A stretch of 64,000 nucleotides of DNA from Catenulispora sp. EB89 (GCF_041261445.1 NZ_JBGCCU010000008.1:248001-312000); one strand, 5' to 3'; positions 18,125 to 28,074 are shown, counted from the stretch's first letter. The notes: generated by a model not told the origin, from the letters alone. Numbers and translations: made by a program.

Positions 18125-18832
18125 CTACCGGTCGTTCCCATTGGGCTGCGGCAGATACGGCTCCAGCGAATGCGCCAGGTTCGGCAGCGGCATCGACTGC
18201 AGCCAGATCTGCCCCGGCCCGGTCAGCGCCACCAGGAACAGCCCGTCGCCGCCGAACACCTTGTTCCGGATGCCCGGCACCGTCGTCATCGTGAACTGCA
18301 CGCTCGACTCGAACATGCCGATGTGCCCGGGGTGCACCAGCATCTGCTGGCCCTGCCCCAGCGTGTAGTGCGACAGCTCCCCGGACAGCTCGATCCAGGC
18401 CCGGCCCTGGCCGTCGAGCCGCTGGAGCACGAAGCCCTCGCCGCCGAACAGGCTGCGGCTGAACGTCTTCTGGAACGCGACCGTGGCGGAGACCCCCGGC
18501 GTCGAGGCCAGCCAGCCGTGGCGGTGCACGATCATCGGCAGATGCGGCTGGACGTCCACCGGCATGATGTGGCCCGGCACCTTCGAGGCGAAACACAGCA
18601 GCGCCGTACCGCCGCCGGTGGCGTCGTAGCGCGTCATGAACAGCCCGCCGCCGCCCGCCACCCGCTTCAGCCCGGCCATGAAGCCGCGCCCGCCGCCGGA
18701 GTTCATGGTCTGCGACATCTGCACGTTCGGCGACATCCACGACAGCTCGCCGTGCGGCGAGATGATCGACTCACCCGGAGTCAGCAGGAACTCCAGCACC
18801 GGCATCGTGGTGCCCTTGACGTTGGCTTGCAC
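18125..18832 (-). CDS. AIM24-family protein
   Basis: 235 aa from a GTG with GGGAGG five bases upstream; a longer frame exists but lacks a good ribosome site. The product is a Gly-rich beta protein with FLLTPGESIISPHGELSWMS, GGGRGFMAGLKRVAGGG and GQMLVHPGHIGMFESS-like segments typical of the AIM24/TIGR00266 family. The mitochondrial namesake is linked to inner-membrane organisation; bacterial members have no defined role. It is divergent from the DrrA-like gene. Confidence 0.8.
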   Translation of the reverse strand: MQANVKGTTMPVLEFLLTPGESIISPHGELSWMSPNVQMSQTMNSGGGRGFMAGLKRVAGGGGLFMTRYDATGGGTALLCFASKVPGHIMPVDVQPHLPMIVHRHGWLASTPGVSATVAFQKTFSRSLFGGEGFVLQRLDGQGRAWIELSGELSHYTLGQGQQMLVHPGHIGMFESSVQFTMTTVPGIRNKVFGGDGLFLVALTGPGQIWLQSMPLPNLAHSLEPYLPQPNGNDR

Positions 18833-18995
18833 AGCCGCCTCCCCTGATCGCGCCCGTTTCGGGGATCTTTGTCGCGCGGCGGTGCCGCCCCCCTCGCACA
18901 CCATAGCGATACCGCCGTGTAGCCGCCGTGAAGCCGGCGCCGCCTAACTTCCCCCGTGTGAGCCACCGAGCAACAAGGGTGTGAAGGAGCGCGAC

Positions 18996-20003
18996 ATGAC
19001 GACAGCCGCCACCGCCGTAGAGGCGATCGGGCTGCGCAAGGATTTCGGCAGGTTCCGTGCGGTCGACGGTATCGATCTGGAGGTCCGCCAAGGCGAGATC
19101 TTCGGCGTCCTGGGCCCGAACGGAGCCGGCAAGACGACGGCGTTGCGCATGCTCGCCACGTTGCTGCCGATCGACGGCGGCCAGGCCCGGCTGTTCGGCG
19201 TGGACGTGGCCCGCGAGCCGCACCGCATCCGGCAGCTGATCGGCATCACCGGCCAGTACGCGTCGGTCGACGAGGACATGACCGCGACTGAGAACCTGTG
19301 GATGTTCGGCCGGTTGCAGGGCCTGCGTTCGGCCGACGCGCGCGCCACAGCGCGCCGGCTGCTGGAGCAGTTCGGGCTCGAAGAGGCCGCGGACCGGCCG
19401 ATCGCGCAGTTCTCCGGCGGCATGCGGCGCCGGCTGGACCTGGCCGCGAGCCTGATCACCCGGCCGCCGCTGATCTTCCTCGACGAGCCGACGACCGGCC
19501 TGGACCCGCGGACCCGCGGCCAGATGTGGGACACGATCCGCGGCCTGGTCACCGAGGGCTGCACCGTGCTGCTCACCACGCAGTACCTCGACGAGGCCGA
19601 CCAACTGGCCGGCCGGATCGCCGTCCTGGACCGCGGCCGCAAGGTCGCCGAGGGCACCCCGGAGCAGCTGAAGGCCTCGGTCGGCAACTCGACGCTCCAG
19701 CTCCAGCTGTCCCCGGGCGCCGACGAGGAGCAGGCCCGGCAGGTCGTGACCCGGGTCGCCGGCGCCGAGCCGGTGCTCACCCCGGAGTCGGGCCGGATGA
19801 ACGTCCCGCTGGACACCGCCGACCGGGCCGCCGACGTGCTGATCGGGCTGCGCCAGGCCGGGGTGTCGATCATGTCGGTCAGCGTGGCCCAGCCGACGCT
19901 CGACGAGGTCTTCCTCGCGCTCACCGGCCACGGCACCGACTCCGGCGACGACACAGCCCACGCATCGACCGCGACCAACGACACCGTCCGGGAGAACCAG
20001 TGA
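18996..20003 (+). CDS. DrrA-type ABC exporter ATP-binding protein
   Basis: The 335-aa product has Walker A (GPNGAGKTT, about 42-50), the signature FSGGMRRRLDLA, Walker B LIFLDEPTTGLD and an H-loop replaced by the TTQYLDEADQLA seen in DrrA proteins. The C-terminal 100 residues match the DrrA regulatory extension. GAAGGAG precedes the ATG at 18996. Its stop overlaps the GTG of the permease gene (GTGA). Such pairs export anthracyclines or other hydrophobic compounds. The large AfsR-like gene downstream is convergent. Confidence 0.92.
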   Translation: MTTAATAVEAIGLRKDFGRFRAVDGIDLEVRQGEIFGVLGPNGAGKTTALRMLATLLPIDGGQARLFGVDVAREPHRIRQLIGITGQYASVDEDMTATENLWMFGRLQGLRSADARATARRLLEQFGLEEAADRPIAQFSGGMRRRLDLAASLITRPPLIFLDEPTTGLDPRTRGQMWDTIRGLVTEGCTVLLTTQYLDEADQLAGRIAVLDRGRKVAEGTPEQLKASVGNSTLQLQLSPGADEEQARQVVTRVAGAEPVLTPESGRMNVPLDTADRAADVLIGLRQAGVSIMSVSVAQPTLDEVFLALTGHGTDSGDDTAHASTATNDTVRENQ

Positions 20004-20872
20004 ACACCGCAACGAACACCGCAACCACAGCTCTGACGGCGACCGCCCCCGCAGTACCACTCCACACCGTCGACCCCGCCGCCGCGGTCGCCGCCGCCCG
20101 CGCGCACAGCACCCCCGCCGAGATCGTCGGCCAGACGCTGATCATGGCCTGGCGCGCGCTGAAGAAGATGCGCCGCAACCCCGAGCAGTTCTTCGACGTC
20201 ACGATCCAGCCGCTGCTGTTCACCGCGATGTTCGCGTACATCTTCGGCGGCGCGATCTCCGGCGGGGTGAAGGCGTACCTGCCGGTGCTGATCCCGGGCA
20301 TCGTGGCCCAGACCGTCCTGACCACCTGCATGTCGACCGGCGTGCAGCTGCGTGAGGACATGGAGAAGGGGGTCTTCGACCGCTTCAAGTCCCTGCCGAT
20401 GGCCCGGATCGCGCCGCTGGCCGGCCCGATGGTCGCCGACCTGGTCCGCTACCTGATCGCCGCCGGCCTGACCTTCGTCGCCGGGCTCGTCATCGGCTAC
20501 CGGCCCGGCGGCGGCGTGTTCGGCGTGCTCGGCGCGATCCTGCTGGCGATCGTCACCGGCTGGTCGCTCGCGTGGATCTTCACCTGGTTCGGCACCATCA
20601 CGAAGAGCGCCAAGTCCGTGCAGGGCATCTCGATGCTGATCCTGTTCCCGCTGACGTTCCTGTCCAACGCGTTCGTGCCGGTCCAGACCCTGCCGCACTG
20701 GCTCGCCGACTTCGTCAAGGTCAACCCGGTCTCGCACCTGGTGTCCGCGACGCGCGCGCTGGCCAACCACGGCGTGGTCAGCGGCGAGGTCGGGTGGACG
20801 CTGCTGGCGTGCCTGGCGGTGATCGTGGTCTTCGCGCCGCTGTCCACCTGGAGCTACCGCCGGCACATGTAG
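20000..20872 (+). CDS. DrrB-type ABC-2 exporter permease
   Basis: 290 aa from a GTG overlapping the DrrA stop (GTGA). A cytoplasmic N-terminus of about 50 residues precedes six hydrophobic helices. The ABC-2 motif region FDRFKSLPMARIAPLAGPMVAD and the LFPLTFLSNAFVPVQTLPHW segment are characteristic of DrrB/NodJ-like permeases. It forms the export channel with DrrA at the membrane. Only 13 bp separate its stop from the end of the convergent AfsR-like gene. Confidence 0.92.
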   Translation: MNTATNTATTALTATAPAVPLHTVDPAAAVAAARAHSTPAEIVGQTLIMAWRALKKMRRNPEQFFDVTIQPLLFTAMFAYIFGGAISGGVKAYLPVLIPGIVAQTVLTTCMSTGVQLREDMEKGVFDRFKSLPMARIAPLAGPMVADLVRYLIAAGLTFVAGLVIGYRPGGGVFGVLGAILLAIVTGWSLAWIFTWFGTITKSAKSVQGISMLILFPLTFLSNAFVPVQTLPHWLADFVKVNPVSHLVSATRALANHGVVSGEVGWTLLACLAVIVVFAPLSTWSYRRHM

Positions 20873-20885
20873 CGCGGGGGAGACG

Positions 20886-23800
20886 TCAGCAGTCTCCTGA
20901 CCCGTCGGCCGAGGGCAGCCGCCGCGCCGCCTCCCGGGCCTCGGCCAGCAGGTCGGGCGGACGGCGGTCGGCGTACTCGGCGCGCCGCTCGTGGAGCCGG
21001 GCGGGCAGTGCCTTCTCCGCCTCCGCCGCGATCCGCTCCCACGCCATCGACGGCAGCATCCGGTTGTACGCGAACCGGTCGGCGAGCGCGAGCAACCGCA
21101 GCGCGTCCGCCGCCGGTGCGGCCCGGTGCAGCAGGGCCCACGCGCCGAGCGCGAGCAGCAGCAACCCGGCGGCGGGGTAGTCCAAGCGCTCGTTGTCCTT
21201 GGTCAGGACCTTGAGCGCGTTGGCGCGGCAGATCGAGAACCGTTCGCTGCCGTACACCCGGTCGTCGTCGGCCGCGTACCAGGCGTACGCGTTCAGTACG
21301 AGCGCGTCGCCGAAGTAGCTCCACAGCTCGGTTCCGGACCGCATGGCGTCGGGGAGCTCGTTCCGGCGCATCCAGGCCGCGCTTTCGCGGTACAGCCGCA
21401 GGCCGCCTTCGGGATCGCCGGAGGCGAGCAGGAGTTCGGCGCGGCCGATGTGCGCGAAGACGTCCGTGCCGTACGAGGCCACGCGCACCTCGATGCGGTC
21501 GATCCGGGCCAGTTCCTCCCGAGCCCGGGTCAGACGCCCCTCGCTGATGTCGCAGAGCACGAGCAGGGCGCGCAACTGCGCCTCGTCCTCGTTGGCGCCG
21601 AGCCGTTCCACCACCGGCAGCGCGGCCCGGGCGTGCATGACGGTGGCGGCGCTGTCGCCGAGCTGCATGCTCAGCTCCGCCAGCAGCGCGTGCGGCATCG
21701 CCGTGGCCCAGGGGCCGAGGTCGGGATCGGCGCCCGAGCCGGATCGGGCGCCGGAGCGCGAACCTGTGCTTGAACCAGAACCAGAACCAGAGCCTGCGCC
21801 TGAACCAGAACCAGAACCTGAACCAGAACCTGCGCCTGAACCAGAGCCTGCGCCTGAACCTGAACCAGAACTGGTGCCAGAACCAGAACCGGCGCCTGAA
21901 CCAGAACCGGCGCCTGAACCAGAACCAGCGCCTGAACCAGAACCTACGCCTGAACCAGAACCAGCGCCGGAGTTCGAACCCGCGCCCGAACGGGACTCCG
22001 CCAGCGCCAGCACCCGCTCGGCCGCGGCCAGCGCGCCGACCAGATCGCCCTCGTTCTCGCAGTGCCGGCTGAGCCACAGGCTGGCGATCGAGGCGGTGTG
22101 CCAGTCGGCGTCGGCGGCCTCGGCGGCCAGCTCGCGCAGCCGCGCCGGAAACGCCTCGTCGACCTCGGGGGAGCAGGTCAGCAGCACCTTGACCAGGGCC
22201 GCGACATACCCATCGGCGCCGGACGCGGGCCCCAGCCGGCGCAGCACGGCGAGCAGGTCCGCGTTGTACTCGCCGGGCAGCGCCAGCGAGTTGTTCAGCG
22301 CGATCGCCACGGCGGCGCGTGCGGCGTCCGCGAGCTCCGGCGGCGGTTCCCAGTCGGCCAGCGCGTCCCGCAACGCACTGCCGAGCACGAACATCCGGAT
22401 GTGCTCGCCGCGCATCATCCACATCGTGCCGAGCGCGGCGACGAGCTGGACCAGGGAGCCCCGGTCACCGTCGGCGAGCGCCCCGCGTACTTCGTCGGCG
22501 AGGTTGGTCTCCTCGACGCCGAGCGCGTCGATCGCCGCGAACTGCCCGGCTCCGGCGAAGCGCAGCCGTTGCGCGCCCACATACGCCACAGCCCACTCGC
22601 GCTGGGCCGCGCGGGCCTGGTCCTCCTCGCCGGCCTCCGCCAGCTTCATCCGGCCGAACTCGCGCACCGTCTCCAGCATCCGGTAGCGGACGCCGGCCGC
22701 GTCCTCGCGCACCGTCACCAGCGACTGGTCGACCAGGCCTCGCACGACGTCCACGACATCCACGGCGTCCACGGCGTCCACGACATCCACTGCCTCGGAT
22801 CCGAGCACTGATTCGGCCGCCCGCAGCGTGAACCCGTCGTGGAACAGCGCCAGGCGGCGCAGCGCGCGCTTCTCGGCGTCGTCGAGCAGGTTCCACGACC
22901 ACTCGATGACCGCCAGCAGCGCCCGATGCCGGTCCGGCGCGCTCCGGTCGCCGCCGCGCAGCAGGGCGAAGCGGTCCTGGAGCCGCCGGTCGATCTCCTC
23001 GACCGCCATCACCCGGACCTTCGCGGCGGCCAGTTCGATGGCCAGCGGCAGGCCGTCGAGCCGGCCGACGATGCCCGCGACGACCCGCTCGTCGAGCCGG
23101 GCGTCCGGCCGCGCGGCCCGGGCCCGCTCGCCGAACAGCCGCACCGCGTCGGCCGCACCGAGCTCGCCGAGCGGGTAGACGCGCTCGGCCGCGATCGCCA
23201 GCGGCGCCCGGCTCGTGGTCAGCACCCGCAGATCGGGCGTCGCGGCGACCAGGAACGCGACCAGATCGGCCGCCGCCCCGATCAGGTGCTCGCAGTTGTC
23301 CAGCACCAGCAGCCCGGGCACCTGCGCCAGTTGCTGCGCGAGGCGGGCCCGGAAGTCCGCCTGCTGCCGCGCGGTCAGGGTCGTGCGGCCACTGACCGAA
23401 TCGCGCACCCCGAGCACCGACCCGACCTCCACCGCCAGATCCTCGGCCGACGTGATCCCGGCCAGCTCGACGAAGTAGACCGCCGCCTGCTCGGCCTGCC
23501 GCGCCACGACCTGCGCCAGCCGCGTCTTGCCGAGCCCGCCGGCCCCGACGACGGACACCACGCGCGCCCCGGCCAGCGCGGCCCGCAACCGCGCCAGGTC
23601 CTCGTCCCGGCCGATGAGCTCGGTCGCGTCGTAGCGCAGACCGTGGCGGACCGGCCGATCGAGCGCCAGCAGGCCGCGCTGCACACGCCGCAGCGTCTCG
23701 CCGGGATCGGTGCCGAACGCCTCGCGCAGGTCGCGGCGGTGGCGCTCGAAGCGGTCGAGCGCCGCGGCCGGGCCCCGGACGGCACCTTCGCTGCGGAGGA

Positions 23801-24374
23801 AGTCGGCGAGGAGCGATTCGTCGTGCGGGGACGCGGCATGCGCCGACTCCAGCGCGGGCAGGGCTTGCGCGTGCGCGCCGGTGCGGCTGGCGGCCCGCGC
23901 CGCGATCGTCCGCGCGGCAGCGAGGCCTTCGGCTGCGGCTCGGCGAATCTCAGCGAGGGGGCCGGACTCGTCACCGGTCCGCGAGCCATGGTCCAGCGCG
24001 AGGGTCAGGGCCTCCCGCGCCAGCTCCGCCGCGCGGGCCGGGTCGTCGTCGAGCACGGAGGCCGCGTCGCGGACCAAGCGCGACAGGCGACCGCTGTCGA
24101 CGTCATCCGCCCCGACGCCGAGCCGGTATCCGACGCCGTCGCGGACGACGGCATCCGGCCCGCAGGCGCTGCGCGTCCGCGACACCAGCACTTGCAGGGC
24201 CTTGAGCCCGTTGCCCGGCGTCGTATCGCCCCACACCAGACCGATCAGCTCCGCCGACCCCACCGGCCGGCCGCCCCGCTGCGCCAACGCCGCCAACAGC
24301 GCCCGCGGACGCTCACCCACGACGGGGACGCCGCGCCAGCGGACGTCGTCGAGCAGGGTCAGCGCGATACTCAC
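20886..24374 (-). CDS. AfsR/SARP-type regulator: wHTH, BTAD, NB-ARC-like ATPase, TPR region
   Basis: This 1162-aa regulator starts with a winged-helix trans_reg_C domain (about 5-85), a BTAD all-helical domain (about 95-245) and a STAND/NB-ARC-like ATPase. The ATPase shows Walker A GAGGLGKT, Walker [11 protein letters not shown] and [14 protein letters not shown]-like helical C-terminus with the run [15 protein letters not shown] near residue 535 follows. Residues about 795-872 are an almost pure Gly-Ser-Ala repeat, encoded by 12-18-bp units of unusually low GC, that splits the TPR region. Family members (AfsR, PimR-like) activate secondary-metabolite genes after nucleotide binding. The convergent DrrAB exporter may be a target, but this is inference. 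Confidence 0.85.
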   Translation of the reverse strand: MSIALTLLDDVRWRGVPVVGERPRALLAALAQRGGRPVGSAELIGLVWGDTTPGNGLKALQVLVSRTRSACGPDAVVRDGVGYRLGVGADDVDSGRLSRLVRDAASVLDDDPARAAELAREALTLALDHGSRTGDESGPLAEIRRAAAEGLAAARTIAARAASRTGAHAQALPALESAHAASPHDESLLADFLRSEGAVRGPAAALDRFERHRRDLREAFGTDPGETLRRVQRGLLALDRPVRHGLRYDATELIGRDEDLARLRAALAGARVVSVVGAGGLGKTRLAQVVARQAEQAAVYFVELAGITSAEDLAVEVGSVLGVRDSVSGRTTLTARQQADFRARLAQQLAQVPGLLVLDNCEHLIGAAADLVAFLVAATPDLRVLTTSRAPLAIAAERVYPLGELGAADAVRLFGERARAARPDARLDERVVAGIVGRLDGLPLAIELAAAKVRVMAVEEIDRRLQDRFALLRGGDRSAPDRHRALLAVIEWSWNLLDDAEKRALRRLALFHDGFTLRAAESVLGSEAVDVVDAVDAVDVVDVVRGLVDQSLVTVREDAAGVRYRMLETVREFGRMKLAEAGEEDQARAAQREWAVAYVGAQRLRFAGAGQFAAIDALGVEETNLADEVRGALADGDRGSLVQLVAALGTMWMMRGEHIRMFVLGSALRDALADWEPPPELADAARAAVAIALNNSLALPGEYNADLLAVLRRLGPASGADGYVAALVKVLLTCSPEVDEAFPARLRELAAEAADADWHTASIASLWLSRHCENEGDLVGALAAAERVLALAESRSGAGSNSGAGSGSGVGSGSGAGSGSGAGSGSGAGSGSGTSSGSGSGAGSGSGAGSGSGSGSGSGAGSGSGSGSSTGSRSGARSGSGADPDLGPWATAMPHALLAELSMQLGDSAATVMHARAALPVVERLGANEDEAQLRALLVLCDISEGRLTRAREELARIDRIEVRVASYGTDVFAHIGRAELLLASGDPEGGLRLYRESAAWMRRNELPDAMRSGTELWSYFGDALVLNAYAWYAADDDRVYGSERFSICRANALKVLTKDNERLDYPAAGLLLLALGAWALLHRAAPAADALRLLALADRFAYNRMLPSMAWERIAAEAEKALPARLHERRAEYADRRPPDLLAEAREAARRLPSADGSGDC
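21757..21990 (-). repeat. Gly-Ser-Ala minisatellite in the AfsR-like gene
   Basis: On the plus strand the tract consists of tandem GAACCA and CCTGAACCAGAA units (6-18 bp) with occasional GCGCCT interruptions. It is clearly less GC-rich than the flanking coding sequence and uses A/T-ending Gly and Ser codons. It codes for [10 protein letters not shown]-type repeats of about 75 residues. Confidence 0.85.
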
Positions 24375-24560
24375 CGGCCAAGTTTAGATGCGCGGGAGGA
24401 GGATCCGATCAGCGCCGGGTCACGGGTCAAGACCGGGCGGAGTCCGCCCCCACAATCCTAGTCCGGCCATGAACAGCAACAAGACGCAGAGCCGTGACCG
24501 CGAAAACCACCGTCACCCGAACCACGAACTGCGGCCGGACCCCCCGGCGCCGCGGCCCGG

Positions 24561-25517
24561 TCACACCTGGCCCGGCTCGGACGGCCGTCCGCGGCCCAGC
24601 ATCCCGCTCAGCTCGCCGGCGAGCGCGACCGAGGCCTCGATCTCGACCTTGCGGATGGACACGCTCTCCACCAGGAAGCCGAACGGCGTGCCGAGCTTGC
24701 GGCAGAAGGCGATCAGGTCCCTGGCGTTCGTCAGGCACTGCTGGTAGGACTCGGCCAGCGTGTCGTCGGCGTGGCGGAGGGAGTTCTCGAGCCAGCGGGG
24801 GACGTCGACGCCGAGCCACTTGAGGAACGTCAGCGTCTTCGCCGAGCCGCACACCGAGAGCGTGAACAGGACCGGCCTCGGCTCGATTCGCTGCTCGCGG
24901 CAGGCGTAGTAGTAGTCGGAGACCATGCTCTTCGCCGCGTCGGCGTTGTAGACGACCTGCGAGATGAAGTACGAGCATCCCGCCTGCTGCTTGGCGATCA
25001 GCCGCAGGTGCTCCTCGGGGCGTTCGGTGATGGCGACGCCGCCGAGCAGCAGGTCCGGACGCACGTCGCGGCGCAGAGCCTGCGCCTCGGACAGACGGGT
25101 CCGCACCGTCTTCGCCTTCGACGACGCCCCGACGAAGACCGACAGCACACGGTCCGTGTCGGTGGTCTCCAGCCAGGTCCGCAGCTCCGACTCCGGGTAC
25201 TTGCCAACGCACCGGTAGATCACCGCCGGACGGTTCCACTCGCCGAGGTACTCCGCGTGGTACACGGCCGGATCGAGGGTCGGCAGGTAGGGGAACGGCC
25301 GCTCCGCCGGATTGCGGTCGCTCTCGTCGTCGATGTCGTACAGCGCCAGACCGTCCACGGTGAGGAAGTCCAGCCGTGCCAAGGTGGCCGCCGTGATCTC
25401 CCGGATCCGCTCCGGCGCGGTGCTCAAGCGGGGCGGCGTGATGCCGAACAGGACGATGCCGCTCTCGGCGTCGGTCACCAGCGTCCGGAGATCAGCGTTG
25501 TCACTGTGGTCCACCAT
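24561..25517 (-). CDS. MetF-like (methylenetetrahydrofolate reductase superfamily) protein
   Basis: The 318-aa product looks like a TIM barrel of the FAD-linked MTHFR/PutA type: IVLFGITPPRLS near the start (position of the MetF active-site Glu), LLLGGVAITERPEEHLRLIAKQQ, AGCSYFISQVVYNADAAKSM (matching the MetF 'Q' region) and a C-terminal FGFLVESVSIRKVEIEAS. It is divergent from canonical MetF, so methylene-THF reduction is possible but not assured. The Cys in AGCS and SVCGSAKT are extra features. It lies between two unrelated genes on the same strand, with no visible operon. Confidence 0.6.
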   Translation of the reverse strand: MVDHSDNADLRTLVTDAESGIVLFGITPPRLSTAPERIREITAATLARLDFLTVDGLALYDIDDESDRNPAERPFPYLPTLDPAVYHAEYLGEWNRPAVIYRCVGKYPESELRTWLETTDTDRVLSVFVGASSKAKTVRTRLSEAQALRRDVRPDLLLGGVAITERPEEHLRLIAKQQAGCSYFISQVVYNADAAKSMVSDYYYACREQRIEPRPVLFTLSVCGSAKTLTFLKWLGVDVPRWLENSLRHADDTLAESYQQCLTNARDLIAFCRKLGTPFGFLVESVSIRKVEIEASVALAGELSGMLGRGRPSEPGQV

Positions 25518-25590
25518 GAGCCGGAAGTTAGCAGCCCTTCTACCGGGCGGCAGACGGACGTCACTCTGTGAGACCGGCGCTCGGCGCTCG

Positions 25591-26376
25591 CTACTCCCGC
25601 TCCGCCCACACCGACAGCCGCCACGCCATCTCCCCGGAAGCCGGAACCCGCGCCTGCGCGTCCGGCCCCGCCTTCGCCAGGTCGAAAGCCCGCCCCAGCA
25701 TCGGCTCGATGCCCACGCTCCGATACGGCGCCCCCGCCGGCCAGCCCTCGAGATTGCGCCACAGCGCGGTCGAGACCGGTTCGGCGTCCGCCTCCAGGCG
25801 CAGCGTCAGCCGGTCGGCGCCGTCGGCGACCGTGACCTCGCCGGTGGCCAGGGTCGCGGCGGTCGCGCTGCCGTCGGCCGCGCCCAGCAGATCCAGCCGG
25901 GTGCCGGCGGGCGCGGGCCAGGGGCCGGTGGCGATCGGGTCCGCGTCCTCGAACACCGTCGTCGACACGCCGGCCGGCACCACGACGCGCGCCTGCTCCG
26001 ACAGGTCCAGCAGTGCGTGCGCGGCCCACAGGAACCCGAATCCGGGGTCGGCGGCCAGCCGGTAGTCGGCCACCACCACGCCGCCGGCCTCGGTCAGGGT
26101 GCGCGTCAGCTCATACCGCTCGGTCGCCACCATCGCCGCGCCGTCCGCACGCCGGGCCCACGGCCTCGCCCACACCTCGCCATGGTCCGGCGCGCCGCTG
26201 ATCGTCGGGAAACACTCCTCCAAGCCGCCGGCGTCGGCGAACTCGTCGCCGGGCGCGGCACCCGCCCGGCGCGGCTCGTCCCGGTGCCACAGCCACTCCC
26301 GCCCGCCGCCGGACAGCGACGTCCAGCGGCCGCCGTGCTCCAGGTCGGTCAGGACTTTCAGGCCGACCGCGCTCAC
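25591..26376 (-). CDS. Galactose-mutarotase-superfamily (aldose 1-epimerase-like) protein
   Basis: The 261-aa product reads as a beta-sandwich of the galactose-mutarotase superfamily: WTSLSGGGREWLWHRDEPRR near the start, GLEECFPTISG in place of the sugar-binding loop, GFLWAAHALLDLS at the position of the family's central strand, and SVGIEPMLGRAF near the end. The usual catalytic His positions are uncertain; a His occurs in WAAHAL. It begins at GTG with GGAGG nearby. It may act on sugars or be a non-enzymatic paralogue. Confidence 0.6.
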   Translation of the reverse strand: MSAVGLKVLTDLEHGGRWTSLSGGGREWLWHRDEPRRAGAAPGDEFADAGGLEECFPTISGAPDHGEVWARPWARRADGAAMVATERYELTRTLTEAGGVVVADYRLAADPGFGFLWAAHALLDLSEQARVVVPAGVSTTVFEDADPIATGPWPAPAGTRLDLLGAADGSATAATLATGEVTVADGADRLTLRLEADAEPVSTALWRNLEGWPAGAPYRSVGIEPMLGRAFDLAKAGPDAQARVPASGEMAWRLSVWAERE

Positions 26377-26426
26377 GGTGCCTCCAACGATCGGAAAGAT
26401 GAGTTGTCGGCCCGTACTTTGCCGCC

Positions 26427-26630
26427 TCAGGCTCGTCCGCGTCCACGCAGACAGCCGTCGAGCAGCGTCGCCGTCGCCTCGGGTGCCTCCACGGGGAAGT
26501 GATGGCTGCCGAGGTCCGTGAGCACGATGTCGAACCGGTCGCCGTAGCGCTCCAGTGCTTCGGGCGCCACCAGGTCGCGGATCGCGATCACGGTGATCGG
26601 CGGCTTCGTCTCCAGCAGCGCGGCGTCCAT
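26427..26630 (-). pseudogene. C-terminal remnant of an alpha/beta-hydrolase
   Basis: The 67-residue frame reads like the last strand and helix of an alpha/beta-hydrolase: PPITVIAIRD, then FDIVLTDLGSHHFPVEAPEA with the catalytic-His region intact. The nucleophile elbow and upper half are missing. The frame stays open a few codons upstream but soon runs into the membrane-protein gene. It is probably a truncated remnant; a genuine small protein is less likely. Confidence 0.35.
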
Positions 26631-26658
26631 ATACCGGTACTGGCTCAGGGCTGAAGGC

Positions 26659-27633
26659 CTACGCGGCTTCGCCGCCGCGCGCGGTGGTGCGTCGTTGGTA
26701 GAGCGTGAAGGCGAGCGATGCCAGTGCCACGCACATCAGGGCGAGCTCGCAACCCAGAGCCAGTTCGACGTAGAACGTGTCTCGCGGCGAGTCTGACAGC
26801 CTGGGAGACGCCCCTGTCGCGTAACGCAGCATCGTCCCCCCGAATTCGGGCAGGCCGGCCAGTGCCAGCGCTGCCGGCCAGACCGCCGAGGACCTGACGC
26901 GCCAGAGCGCCACGATCAATGCCGCCGCGTAGAGCAGCGCCGGCAACCCCGGGGTGTGGGAGATGCCATCGAACTCCCACATCAGGTCGTCGACGGTCTT
27001 TCCCCGGATCCAGAAGGCTACCGCGATCGCGGCCAAGGCCGTGTACCACCAGACGCTCCCGGTGACGCGTGGCGCTCCGCGGTGGAATATGACGACGGCT
27101 ACTGCGAGGACCAACAGCGGTGTGAAGACGGAGAAACCGCCGTACGACCACATACTGGCCAAGCTCCAGTACTGCCACTGTATGTTATGCAGCACGTAAG
27201 CGCCGTAGGCGACGCACAAAGCCCGTCCGCTCCAGGACCATCCCTGAATGAGCGCCGCGATGATACCGGCCTGCAGGAGTACGGGGATGAAGGAATAGCC
27301 GATGCGCGCGCCGAAGGCGTTCCACTGCATCAGAAGCCCGAACTGGAACACGAGGTAGACCAGGACGGCTCGGCGCGCGATGTCCGCGGCCAGTTTTCCT
27401 CTCGACCCTCCCGTGTCGGCGATGGTGAGCCGTAGACGGAGGCCGAGCATCGCCACGGACAGCACCTCGCGTGCCTTGGGCTTGCTCTGTCCGGGCTTCG
27501 CGCCGTCCATGAGCACCGCGAGCATTTCCTCGGCGTGCTGGGCCTGGTAGGTGCGCGGCAGCAGTCTGAGGACTTTGCGATAGTCCTTCTCCAGCGCGTC
27601 GCTCGTATTGCTCGTGTCCTTCACGGTGCTCAT
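26659..27633 (-). CDS. Multi-pass membrane protein co-transcribed with PadR
   Basis: 324 aa from an ATG overlapping the PadR stop (ATGA). The N-terminal 55 residues (EKDYRKVLRLLPRTYQAQHA) are cytoplasmic and helical, followed by about eight hydrophobic segments. The N-terminus resembles the short cytoplasmic leader seen in many PadR-linked membrane proteins (the 'YRxLLRLLPxxYR' type). No transport or enzymatic motif is visible. It is probably the regulated partner of PadR, an arrangement common in actinobacteria. Confidence 0.75.
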   Translation of the reverse strand: MSTVKDTSNTSDALEKDYRKVLRLLPRTYQAQHAEEMLAVLMDGAKPGQSKPKAREVLSVAMLGLRLRLTIADTGGSRGKLAADIARRAVLVYLVFQFGLLMQWNAFGARIGYSFIPVLLQAGIIAALIQGWSWSGRALCVAYGAYVLHNIQWQYWSLASMWSYGGFSVFTPLLVLAVAVVIFHRGAPRVTGSVWWYTALAAIAVAFWIRGKTVDDLMWEFDGISHTPGLPALLYAAALIVALWRVRSSAVWPAALALAGLPEFGGTMLRYATGASPRLSDSPRDTFYVELALGCELALMCVALASLAFTLYQRRTTARGGEAA

Positions 27634-28010
27634 ATTGCGCCGCCCTTCGTGTCCAGCTTCGAGTCCAGCCCGGTGCCGCGGGCTGGCGTCGTGAACTTCT
27701 TCAGCCGCGAGATCGCCACCGCCGCGTCGGCCGCCATGCGGCTCGCCTCGGCGGCCAGGACGGCGGCGCCGGCGTCGGTGAGGCGGTAGTACCTGCGCAG
27801 GCGGCCGTTCTCGACTTCGTCGCGGTGCGGTTCCACCAGGCCGTCGTCCGACAATCGGGTGAGGGCTCCGTAGAGGGTGCCGATGCGCAGGTCGACGCGG
27901 CCGTCGGTGATGCGGCGGACCTCTTGGACGATGCCGTAGCCGTGGCGGGGTTCGTCGATCAGGGCCGTGAGGATCAGGAACACCGGCTCCGTTCTGCCCA
28001 GTGGTTTCAT
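27630..28010 (-). CDS. PadR-family transcriptional regulator
   Basis: 126 aa: the PadR wHTH is complete (PVFLILTALIDEPRHGYGIV, RVDLRIGTLYGALTRLSDDG, wing ENGRLRRYYRLTDAGA), followed by a C-terminal helix. Family repressors bind palindromes of the ATAT-CG type, and exactly such a palindrome lies upstream (28019-28039). There is no strong Shine-Dalgarno sequence before the ATG. The gene is translationally coupled to the membrane protein that follows. Confidence 0.92.
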   Translation of the reverse strand: MKPLGRTEPVFLILTALIDEPRHGYGIVQEVRRITDGRVDLRIGTLYGALTRLSDDGLVEPHRDEVENGRLRRYYRLTDAGAAVLAAEASRMAADAAVAISRLKKFTTPARGTGLDSKLDTKGGAI

Positions 28011-28018
28011 GGGAGAAG

Positions 28019-28039
28019 ATATATCGGCTTGCGATATAT
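28019..28039. promoter_or_regulatory. PadR operator
   Basis: ATATATCG-GCTTG-CGATATAT is a perfect 8-bp inverted repeat around 5 bp, ending 9 bp before the PadR start codon. Its AT content stands out strongly from the surrounding GC-rich sequence and it resembles known PadR-family operators. Confidence 0.75.
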
Positions 28040-28074
28040 GAGCGCAAGGTGCCTGGTGCGGAAGCGCAGGCGTG

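Noticed and set aside
21757-21990. CRISPR-like regular repeat array
   Set aside because: Units are 6-18 bp, directly tandem, with no unique spacers, and they code in frame within a conserved protein.
21343-22686. Plus-strand frame with long PEPEPA and QNQN repeats
   Set aside because: It is the antisense reading of the Gly-Ser-Ala minisatellite in the AfsR-like gene; the minus strand carries conserved domains across the interval.
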